Shown in pieces: positions 56,484 to 64,000 of a stretch of 64,000 nt of DNA. Made by a program: the position numbers and the translations under genes. Position 1 is the first letter of the stretch; each line of letters opens with the position of its first letter. Under the pieces are notes generated by a model. It saw only the letters and a list, made by a program, of their open reading frames with translations. It searched no databases and was not told where the DNA came from. Origin of the DNA: Diphasiastrum complanatum (taxonomy: Eukaryota > Streptophyta > Lycopodiopsida > Lycopodiales > Lycopodiaceae); the NCBI GenBank assembly GCA_029204225.1, contig CM055110.1, forward strand, positions 36,148,466 through 36,212,465, given 5' to 3'.

Positions 56484-56961
56484 TGTAAAGACCCTAAAGA
56501 ATTGTCCCTAAGATGAGGATAGGAGAATACAATAAGAGAGACTATGGAGCCAAACCACCCAACCAATCCTAGATCAAACCAGGATCTAGCCCCCAAGCCA
56601 TGCCATGTGAAGCAAGAAGAGAAGAGAGAAACTGGTAATCTAAACCCAATATGTCGACGGGAGAATCTCTACCTCATTATATAGAGAGTAGAGTCCTGTG
56701 CATGAAACCATGCAACTCCCATGCAGGTCAACTATAAATAGATCACATCTCTTCATGCAGTCCTCCTGCCTATATCTGTCACATAGACATGTAATACTCC
56801 ATATGTCTCAATTAGAGTTTTTGGGTCCTCTCAAGATAATTAGTCACAAACAGGCCTTGACATGGAATTAAATCACGGCGTGACCAATAATCTTGAACAC
56901 TGGAGGGCCGATCTACCATATTAGGACTATTCCAGGTCCTTAACCAAACATGGCCATAACA
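56484..56961 (-). repeat. 5' LTR of the LARD-like element
   Basis: TGTAAAGACC to GGCCATAACA on the plus strand, 478 bases, followed by the ATCAT duplication. Confidence 0.92.
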
Positions 56962-57060
56962 ATCATGACTAATAAACACCTGAGGGACGAAGCGATCAGG
57001 TACCTATCATTGTCGTACAGACCTTCGAACTGAAATCATAAAATTTGTCTTCAAGGAAGA
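56962..57060 (-). pseudogene. Copia D linker, right-hand part
   Basis: On the minus strand it reads VRRSVRQ, two stops, then VPDRFVPQVFISHD. This is the linker motif RRS.R.R..PDR(F/Y) that stands before copia RT. It joins the frame at 50153 once the inserted element and one copy of ATCAT are ignored. The remainder of D to the right was cut by the LTR at 57061. Confidence 0.75.
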
Positions 57061-57791
57061 TGTGAAGATTATTAAAATATTATCTTCCTATCTCGAGTTT
57101 GGAGTCATGTCCATGATAATTTCCACTAGATTTCATGTTGTACATATAAGGAGTGTGAATTGAGCACATATCCTTCTAGTGTAGTTCGGATTTGAGTTAG
57201 ATAGGTTCAATTATGATGACATGCAGATGTTTTGATAGCATGCAAAGTCTTACTGTATGCATGCAAGCCACATGCAATCAGTGCATGCAACATGCAAAGT
57301 AGTTTCTGTGATCTACACATGTCTAGGGAATTTTATGAGTTGACATGCAGTACATGCACCATACATGCATGCAGTTACACATGTGGATCTCTGGTAGGTG
57401 AATTAGTTCAGTTAAGTGGACTTTCCATGCAACTTCACTGTAGGAATTCGAGTCTCTCTCATGTAGGGAAAGCTGGGCATGTTTTGCCATATTGTGAATA
57501 TTGAGATTTTGGTGTTTTGAACTCATTCTCTCTCTACCCCGAGTTTTCTATGTATGATTTTCTCTCTCTACCCAAGAGCAGCCTCTTTTTCCCATACTGA
57601 ACACTTAGAATTATTTCTAACATTCATTTCTCATAGTGAAGAGTTAGATTTTTTCATCAGATGTATGCCATTGTTCTCTTGCCTTAGATTTTTCAAGCAT
57701 ATTGTTCTTTGATCAATCTTGTGCAATCACAACACCTTAGTAAGATCCTATAGGGTGTGTGGTGAAGTTCACATGTGCTAAGAACTTCACA
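57061..57791 (+). mobile_element. Copia G left LTR, 731 bp
   Basis: TGTGAAGATTATT to AGAACTTCACA, with inverted ends TGTGAAG/CTTCACA. A PBS follows at once. Words of the type CATGCA(A/T)G are dense between 57220 and 57380. The right part (57397-57791) occurs again in reverse at 59586-59978. The first part resembles the LTR at 4976. Confidence 0.85.
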
Positions 57792-57803
57792 TGGTATCAG
57801 AAC
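57792..57803 (+). other. PBS 1 of copia G
   Basis: TGGTATCAGAAC directly follows the LTR. The leader 57804-58139 holds a CACACGTGTGAAA palindrome at 57978. Confidence 0.9.
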
Positions 57804-58139
57804 TTCATGCTTTGAAGAGGTGAGGGTGTATACATCAGATCATCAGTGTTTTTGCTTGCAGGAACTCGGATTTTGGAGAAGGATTCAAACTCGCTGAAAA
57901 ACAAGCAATCTGTGGATCATAAGTGGATCAAATCAAGGCTGATGTGATCCAACAGAGCTCTGTACGGACATAGAGCTCACACGTGTGAAATCAACCCTCA
58001 TTAATGAGTGCTACTTCTCAAGGAATGATCCAAATTTGATGTTCTATAGCCTGTTGGATAGGTATTGGAGAGTAGAATGTGTTGCTCTTGTTTCTAAATC
58101 AATTTGATTTGTTTTTAGAAGAGTTTTAGGATCAACAAA

Positions 58140-58800
58140 TTCAGTAGAGATGATTTTCACATGTGGAAATTCAAGATGAGGATGATCTTGATTGAAAAGG
58201 AGCTATGGGGATACATAACTGGTTCGCTAGCCAGACCGGTGGAACCAAAAATGCTATCAGCATGGGAAGCAAAGGATGGCAAAGCTCTTTCCTTTGTATC
58301 ATTGAATCTGAAAGATACTCAGATAGCTCATGTATCAAATGGTACCACCTCCAAGGAAGCGTGAGATATTTTTAACAAGCATTTATGAGACTTCATATGT
58401 ATCGACTCGTCTCTTTCTGAGAAAGAAGATCCTTGCTCTCAAAATGAGCGAAGGCACCTCAGTCAGTGATTATTTGAATGAATTCAAGCACTTGTTGAAT
58501 CAACTTGCTGCAATAGATTCGCCTATGTTAGAAGAGAACTCTATGATGTCTCTACTAGCCAGCCTTCCATCCTCCTACGACAATCTGGTATTGCTTATAA
58601 GCAATACTCCTGCATTGTCTTTGCAAAAGTTGACAACAAGCCTATTACAAGAAGAAGTACAGAGAAAGAGCTTATCTATGACACGTACGAAGACAATGGC
58701 CTTGTACTCCAATAAGCAGCAGTCCAAGAAGAAGAAGAACTTCAAGGACAAGAAGACAAATGCAAAGCAATCAGATTCAACGCAACCGCAACAACCGTAG
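58140..58800 (+). pseudogene. gag: Gag of copia G
   Basis: FSRDDFHMWKFKMRMILIEK and LWGYITGSLARPVEPKMLSA match the copia gag start; the usual LxGxNF appears as FSRDDF. After LKDTQIAHVSNGTTSKEA the frame stops at 58363; another frame picks up at STRLFLRKKILALKMSEGTS. YLNEFKHLLNQLAAIDSPML, LLASLPSSYDNLVLLISNTP and LTTSLLQEEVQRKSLS are the gag core (LL.SLP..Y). A lysine-rich tail ends at 58798. One frameshift is sufficient to explain the break. Confidence 0.92.
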
Positions 58801-59407
58801 AACAGTCGACATCAAAAACCTGCCAAGACCACATTATTTTGTAGATACTGCCAAAGATCAAATCACGACATCAAAGATTGTCGGATTTCCAAGCACAACG
58901 AAGCCAAAGAGAAGATACAGCAGTACCAAGAAAGAGGCTTTGATTTTGTTAGAAATTCTGAAGAAGAGATCAAGGCGCTGATGGTACAAGACAAACCCAT
59001 TAGAATTGTCATGGACTGGTATCTCAATTCCGGTGCTTCTCAACATATGACAACATGCAAATGCCTATTCAAATATCTCACAAATACACATTCGAAGTAT
59101 GTCTACTTCGATGACTCAAGCACACTGCAGATTGGAGGCAAATGATCAATACACCTCTACCTTTCAAATGGTAAATTAACCTTGTTTAAGGATGTACTGT
59201 ACGTATCCAAACTGACAAAGAATTTACTATCAGTCAGCAAGCTCACTGATCAGGGCTATAGAGCCTTGTTCAATTCAAAACAATGTACCATTTTAGATAA
59301 GAACTATAAAAAAGTCATCTTTACACACATAAAAGAAAATATTCTAGTACGAAGGCAGTTGACCCCAAAACTCTGGTTGAAGCCTACTACTGCTACAAAC
59401 CAATTCT
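58801..59407 (+). pseudogene. pol: Zinc knuckle and protease of copia G
   Basis: CRYCQRSNHDIKDCRISKHN is an intact C-x2-C-x4-H-x4-C knuckle, in a different frame from the gag end. The protease reads WYLNSGASQHMTTCKCLFKY, where the normal WxxDSGAS has Asn for the catalytic Asp. DDSSTLQIGGK then stop, and FKDVLYVSKLTKNLLSVSKL is the conserved end. QCTILDKNYKKVIFTHIKEN and LVRRQLTPKLWLKP follow before the stop. Confidence 0.9.
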
Positions 59408-59573
59408 AAACCACCTACGTGTGTTCGTATGTCTCTACTATGTATAGATCTCGTCTGATTTGAGGAAGAAACTTGACCTTGTAAGTTGTAAGTACATTTT
59501 CATTGGCTACTCTACATCACATAAAAATATCACATTTATGATGATGACACATGCCAGATCACAGTCAGTCGAC
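59408..59573 (+). pseudogene. int: Integrase C-terminal scrap of copia G
   Basis: VFVCLYYV, a stop, then SSDLRKKLDLVSCKYIFIGY correspond to the block VFGC..YVH....R.KLD....K.IFIGY of copia integrases. The whole catalytic core between the protease and this point is missing. The sequence then runs into a reversed PBS. Confidence 0.8.
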
Positions 59574-59585
59574 GCTCTGATACAA
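59574..59585 (-). other. PBS 2 of copia G, reversed
   Basis: GCTCTGATACAA reads TTGTATCAGAGC on the minus strand, 11 of 12 bases of the consensus, and directly abuts the reversed LTR. Confidence 0.85.
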
Positions 59586-59978
59586 TGTGAAGTTTTTAGC
59601 ACGTGTGAACTTCACCACACACCCTACAGGATCTTACTGAGGTGTTGTGATTGCACAAGATTGATCAAAAAACAGTATGCTTGAAAAATCTAAGACAAGA
59701 GCACAATGGCATACATCTGATGAAAAAATCTAACTCTTTACTATGAGAAATGAATGTCAGAAATAATTCTAAGTGTTCAATATGGGAAAAAGAGACTGCT
59801 CTCGGGTAGAGAGATAAAACATACATAGAAAACTCGGGTAGAGAGAGAATGAGTCCAAAACACCAAAATCTCAATATTCACAATATGGCAAAACATGCCC
59901 AGCTTTCCCTACATGAGAGAGACTCAAATTCCTACAGTGGAGTTGCATGGAAAGTCCACTTAACTGAACTAATTCACA
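59586..59978 (-). mobile_element. Copia G right LTR, inverted and truncated
   Basis: The reverse complement of 57397-57791: GTGAACTTCACCACACACCC, AGAACAATG-like and CATGAGAGAGACTC words pair with the left copy. The LTR end and PBS face inward, toward the interior, exactly as on the left side. The outer 340 bases are missing; the copy stops at CTAATTCAC, just before element C. Confidence 0.88.
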
Positions 59979-59989
59979 CTTTTTGAAAG

Positions 59990-60496
59990 TGTGGGAAAGT
60001 TAGAATGCGAGTTTGAGTAGATTCAATTTGAATAGTTGGGTACATTGAATCTAGACCCAAAATTAGTAGGATTAGCATTCTGGTGGGAAAGCCAAGTGGC
60101 CAAATAGGGTTTGGACCTGTTATAAAAGGATGTAGCTCATGGAGGGAGTGATCTTCTCTCTTCTCTATTTCATTTCATGCTTATACATGGTCCTCTTGGG
60201 TTCTACTATCCATTGGTGCACTATCTTGGTGATTGCTTGCAATTCTATGTGTAAAATGATCTATATTTGTTATTTTTGGATCCACACATGTGAATTACAA
60301 TAGCTTGCTGGTTTTGTACGAAAAACAATAGTACATAATCATTTCATTCAAGTTTGATCAAGTTCTATTAGTTTTTGCATCTCAAATTTTGTGTAGATGC
60401 TGATTTTTTTACATTGGTGAGATTGGTAGTGTATTTCTCTTTCTAACCAAAGATTATTCAAGTAGATTGGATCTTAAGGATCTGAAATCTGTCACA
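59990..60496 (+). mobile_element. Copia C 5' LTR, about 507 bp
   Basis: Proposed start TGTGGGAAAG, end ATCTGTCACA before the PBS. TATAAAAGGATG at 60121 is a good TATA-box candidate. A CACACATGTGAATT word lies at 60283. The start could be off by some bases; no duplication was found. Confidence 0.7.
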
Positions 60497-60508
60497 TGGT
60501 ATCAGAGC
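60497..60508 (+). other. PBS of copia C
   Basis: TGGTATCAGAGC, no gap to the LTR. Confidence 0.9.
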
Positions 60509-61095
60509 TTGTGTTTCAGGTTATGAAGGAGGAAATCAGATCTATCAATGATTTGGTGAAGATATCAAGTCTAGAGCATGCTAGAGAGGATTCTACATCA
60601 AAATCGAGTTTTTTGCTTTTGTAGTTGGATCTTTTGTAGATCAAAACACTAAATAGGTCAATATACTTGTTCAATTCTGATTTTTGAATTCACACACTGG
60701 ATTTGACCAATTTTTGGATCATTGGTTCAGCCTAAGTGGTGGCTTATAGATTGCATATCAAATTTTCGGCATTTGCATGTAGATTTGGAATAGTCAATTT
60801 TTTGTGATTTTGTCAAAACCCTAATTTTGATTGGATCTCTAGATAGTGAGGTTGCTAGACCTCATTTGAGTGTGTTTCAATCTTAGGAAGTGGCAAAAGT
60901 CATTAGATTGAGGATAGATCATAGGTTAATCAAGATTCCATGATTCTGTGTGTTGATTTGCTTGGATAAGTGCTAGAAGAGAATTCGTGAGATAGTTTCA
61001 AATCTTGGTGATTTCTTTTGAAAGCATTTGTTGTTGTTCAAAGGAATGCTTTGTGCATTGAAGCAGGTTGTAAGAGAAGATCATGTCATTGCTAC
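60509..61095 (+). other. Leader of copia C
   Basis: Parts match the leader of element B near 24520-24660, such as GAGTGTGTTTCAATCTTAGG, which shows that the two are relatives although their LTRs differ. Confidence 0.6.
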
Positions 61096-61835
61096 ATGGC
61101 AACCTCAATTGGAGTCATGTTGGAAGCCAATGATAGGCTTACCTCAAGTAGCTATTCATTGTGGAAAGTGAGTATGGAGTCACTTCTTGAGATGAATGAT
61201 GTTTTGGATATTGTTATAGATTTGGAGGAGAGACCAGCAACACAACAAGATCAATTGAGGTATGACAAGAGGGCCAAGAAGTCTCTACACATGATAAAGA
61301 TGAATGTTACCAATGAACTTCTCAAGGAAGTTGGTAAGTGCACATCATCTTTGGAAGCTTGGAATTCATTGAAGAAGCTTTATGAATCCAAGTCTTCTAC
61401 TAGAGTGTTGACTCTAAGAAGGCAAATCTCTTCTTGTTTGCAAAAGAATGAAGAAAGTCCAAGTACTTTTGTTTTGAGAATGAAAGCATTGAATGATGAG
61501 TTAGCTTGCATAGATGAAAGCATTAAGGAAGGAGAGCTTATTCAAGTGATTCTTAATGGCTTGTTGGATGCTCATGCTAACATTGTTCAAAGTATTGCTA
61601 TTCAAAAGACTTTGCCAAGTTTGATGGATCTTCAAGAGATCTTGATCAATGAGGAATATTCAAGCAAGAGGTGGATCTACATCGACACTTCAAGAGGATG
61701 CTATGTTCACAAAGGGCAAAACCAAAAGTAAGTGGCCTAAAGGGCAAGATCAAGTGGCAAAAAGAAGGATAGATCAAAGCTCAAGTGCTTCTATTGTGGC
61801 ATCAAAGGACACTTTGCAAGTGAGTGCTAGAAGAG
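61096..61835 (+). pseudogene. gag: Gag of copia C
   Basis: MATSIGVMLEANDRLTSSSY opens a gag closely related to that of element B. This start is chosen over the ATG at 61018 because it matches B. LWKVSMESLLEMNDVLDIVI, HMIKMNVTNELLKEVGKCTS, STRVLTLRRQISSCLQKNEE and LIQVILNGLLDAHANIVQSI follow. A 5-base loss near 61660 shifts the frame after LINEEYSS. The knuckle KCFYCGIKGHFASEC (about 61785-61832) is intact in the shifted frame. Confidence 0.93.
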
Positions 61836-61848
61836 AAAGACTACTTCT

Positions 61849-62290
61849 AGAGTGTTGACTCTAAGAAGGCAAATCTTTTCTTGTTTGCAAAAGAATGAAG
61901 AAAGTCCAAGTACTTTTGTTTTGTGAATGAAATCATTGAATGATGAGTTAGCTTGCATAGATGAAAGCATTAAGGAAGGAGAGCTTATTCAAGTGATTAT
62001 TAATGGCTTGTTGGATGCTCATGCTATCATTGTTCAAAGTATTGCTATTCAAAAGACTTTGCCAAGTTTGATGGATCTTCAAGAGATCTTGATCAATGAG
62101 GAATATAGGCTTCAAGCAAGAGGTGGATCTACATCGACACTTCAAGAGGATGCTATGTTCACAAAGGGCAAAACCAAAAGTAAGTGGCCAAAAGGGCAAG
62201 ATCAAGTGACAAAAAGAAGGATAGATCAAAGCTCAAGTGCTTCTATTGTGGCATCAAAGGACACTTTGCAAGTGAGTGCTACAAGAAGAA
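61849..62290 (+). repeat. Tandem duplication of the gag middle and knuckle in copia C
   Basis: 61402-61835 and 61849-62287 are almost the same; the offset is 447 bases before and 452 after the indel near 61660. The second copy keeps ATATAGGCTTCAAGC where the first has lost five bases, and it has a stop (TTTGTGA) where the first reads TTTGAGA. The second knuckle is CFYCGIKGHFASEC again. Confidence 0.92.
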
Positions 62291-62733
62291 GAGAGATCGA
62301 GGAGACAAGCAAGGTAATCCTACTCTTGATGAGGATGGTTTGGATGTTCAAGATCATAAATGATGATGCTTTTGTGATGTCTTCATGTATGCTTGCTAAT
62401 GATGGAGATCTAGATCCTTGGTGGATTGATAGTGGAGCAAGTTCACACATGACCTTTCACAAAGAGTACTTCACTTCTTTTTTGGCATATGTAAATGACA
62501 AGAGGGTGATCTACACGGCCAATGATGGTGAGTGTGCGATCAAAGGGATTAGCACAATTCCTATTTTTCTCTCTACAAATAGGAATGTTCATTTGGAGGA
62601 TGTCTTTCTTATTCCATCTATTACCAAGAATTTGCTTAGTGTGAGTCAAATGCTAAGTAAGGGCCTCAAGGTGGAGTTTGATGGAGATGCTTGTTTGATC
62701 AAAAGGAAGGATGTCTTGATTGGAAAAGGTTAA
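62290..62733 (+). pseudogene. pro: Protease of copia C
   Basis: DLDPWWIDSGASSHMTFHKE keeps the catalytic DSGAS. KRVIYTANDGECAIKGISTI, HLEDVFLIPSITKNLLSVSQ and GLKVEFDGDACLIKRKDVLI match element B one for one. The frame stops at 62731. Integrase and RT are absent; about 80 bases later an inverted block begins. Confidence 0.92.
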
Positions 62734-62816
62734 AGGCAAGGGAAGTTGTTCAAACTTGATGCTTGTGTTATTGCTAAAGCTACATTGGTGAGCATTGTTT
62801 TGATGTTGGATTTGTA

Positions 62817-63250
62817 CTAGCATTTGACCATAGAACTTTGATCCATCATAAGAATGATCTTTCTCCTAAGAAGATACCTCCTTTCAATGATCATATACTG
62901 CTCAAAATAGAAACAACCATAATTGATATAGAGAATTGTGTCACTTGGGATGCTTCACTATTTCTTACATCAATTTTACATATCAAGATGTAACTAGAAC
63001 ATGAAGAATAAAAAAGAATGTAAATTAAATGATTACATCATGCTTCCAACTCTGGAATCTCTGAAAAAATACAGCGAACAAACAATATATGTGAGTGATC
63101 AATGTTTGCTTGCATGTCTCCTCCTCCTTTGTCCTTTGTTGCCATGTATCCACCATGATACTCCATGAATGAGCTTCCACCTCCATCTTGCCTCGAGATA
63201 CCATCATACCTTGATGACTTGACCATGAATGAGTGACATAATGAACCTCC
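62817..63250 (-). other. Block inverted relative to element B
   Basis: Up to 62816 the sequence follows B (TTGGATTTGTACTAGCATT, as at 28735). From there it matches the reverse complement of B 28780-29170: AACTTTGATCCATC(A/T)TAAGAATGATCT pairs with B near 29140-29165, and the block ends with CATAATGAACCTCC, the reverse of B near 28790. So the piece is flipped in place. Confidence 0.75.
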
Positions 63251-63254
63251 AATA

Positions 63255-64000
63255 GCGAGGGAGATAAGTTATACCTTCACCAGTCCAGATACACCCAAAA
63301 AATCCTAGAGGACTTTGGGATGCTGAACTGCAAAGGAGCGAACACTCCAATGCTCGTAGGGACGGTGCTGACGAATGATGACTGTCCAAAGACTGAGAAA
63401 GTGAGAGAACAAATGCAGCTCACACCTTACAGGAAGCTGATAGGATCACTGATGTACCTTGTAGACAACACACGTCCTGATATTGCTTATGCAGTATTCA
63501 GAATGAGCCAATTCTGCATGAATCCAGGCTCGACACATTGAGAGATTACAAAACAAATTTTGCAATATCTTCAATTAACGAGGGATTATGGCTTGTGTTA
63601 TTATCGTGGTGCAAGTTTCAGATACTTTCCTACAGCGGTCAACAAGAAGCAGACCGAGCCCAATCATCCTGCGAAGCAAAATATGTTGCAGCAGCAAAGA
63701 TGGTTAGCGAAATAATCTGGCTAAGACAGTTCCTGGACGAATTGGACGAAACAAGAAATGAGCCCCTGGTCTTGTAGATGGACAACACCTCTGCAATACA
63801 CCTAACAAAAGATCCCATGTTTCATTCTAGAACGAAACAAATTGCGATCAAGTACCACTTCATCAGGGATCTAATTGAAAAGAAGATGATGCAGACCACC
63901 TTCATAGGAACGAAAGACATGGTTGCGGACATCTTCACTAAAGCCCTAGACAGTTCAAAGACTATAAGTCATTCACCCACTCTCAAGTTGTGCAACTTGG
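63255..64000 (+). pseudogene. rnh: Copia RT end and RNase H fragment, copy 2 (runs off the window)
   Basis: YLHQSRYTQKILEDFGMLNC, MQLTPYRKLIGSLMYLVDNT and PDIAYAVFRMSQFCMNPGST, then a frame change. SSCEAKYVAAAKMVSEIIWL and LRQFLDELDETRNEPLVL, a stop, MDNTSAIHLTKDPMFHSRTK, IAIKYHFIRDLIEKKMM and KDMVADIFTKALD complete the RNase H tail. The first RNase H Asp segment is damaged by a deletion near 63640 (ILSYSG in place of ILSYSDAS). It is the same family as 39661-40555 and better preserved at the end. Confidence 0.92.

Larger units (their letters stand above)
50154..56961 (-). mobile_element. Complete non-coding LTR element (LARD-like), minus strand
   Basis: Direct LTRs 50154-50630 and 56484-56961 are flanked by ATCAT on both sides (50149-50153 and 56962-56966). 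A PPT and a PBS sit in the right places for a minus-strand element. The 5.85-kb interior has no gag, protease, integrase, RT or RNase H motif that I can find in any frame; the longest frames are about 60-95 codons. This is the definition of a large retrotransposon derivative. It interrupts copia D between PDRFVPQVFISHD (57000 side) and DQPTTVAEAL (50150 side), so the two D halves line up. Confidence 0.92.

Overview
The window looks like intergenic DNA from a large, repeat-rich land-plant genome. I recognise no host gene, tRNA or rRNA gene. The sequence is AT-rich and full of broken Ty1/copia and Ty3/gypsy LTR retrotransposons. Several copia primer-binding sites (PBS) match TGGTATCAGAGC, complementary to initiator-Met tRNA as in plant copia elements. 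The gypsy elements carry TGGCGCCGTTGCCGGGG-type or TGGCACCGTTGCC-type PBSs known from plant Athila/Tat lineages. One CACTA DNA-transposon end and a possible Penelope-like reverse-transcriptase scrap are also present. The species cannot be fixed from this sequence.

Layout. 1-4.1 kb: a possible Penelope-like RT tail, a CT microsatellite, and a large inverted repeat with 1.2-kb arms around a dispersed repeat. 4.1-5.85 kb: the end of an LTR element and its LTR. 6.3-10.9 kb: a minus-strand gypsy remnant (LTR, PBS, a 1.2-kb minisatellite in the leader, gag). 10.9-12.8 kb: CACTA remnants. 13.8-14.2 kb: a four-unit tandem repeat. 14.6-17.3 kb: a copia LTR plus PBS, a dispersed repeat, a long CT tract and an unclassified protein block. 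17.57-29.95 kb: copia element B with target-site duplication TGCCC, which contains copia element A (18.47-24.49 kb, TSD GTTAT) and a solo LTR (27.12-28.60 kb, TSD AGTAT). 30-35.5 kb: a minus-strand copia (F) mixed with a minus-strand gypsy integrase/RNase H piece and a plus-strand copia gag piece.

35.5-40.6 kb: gypsy element H (LTR end, PBS, gag, protease) fused to a copia RNase H fragment. 40.8-42.4 kb: an LTR whose 5' half appears inverted. 42.4-45.35 kb: a minus-strand gypsy derivative that keeps only gag and has tandem repeats and a long GA tract. 45.4-50.15 kb: three copia remnants, two of them on the minus strand. 50.15-56.96 kb: a complete minus-strand LTR element with TSD ATCAT, two 478-bp LTRs, PBS and PPT but no recognisable gag or pol (LARD-like), inserted into the pol gene of a minus-strand copia. 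57.06-59.98 kb: a copia element flanked by two LTRs in opposite orientation, each with its own PBS facing inward. 59.99-63.25 kb: copia element C, a relative of B, with an internal tandem duplication and an inverted block. 63.25-64 kb: a second copy of the copia RNase H fragment seen at 39.7 kb.

No element appears able to move by itself, because every gag/pol reading frame is broken. The value of the window lies in its stratigraphy: exact target-site duplications and nesting give insertion order, and several arrangements (head-to-head LTRs, inverted LTR half, long inverted repeat, minisatellite leader) are unusual enough to check. All calls come from reading the sequence and the translations; no database search was possible.
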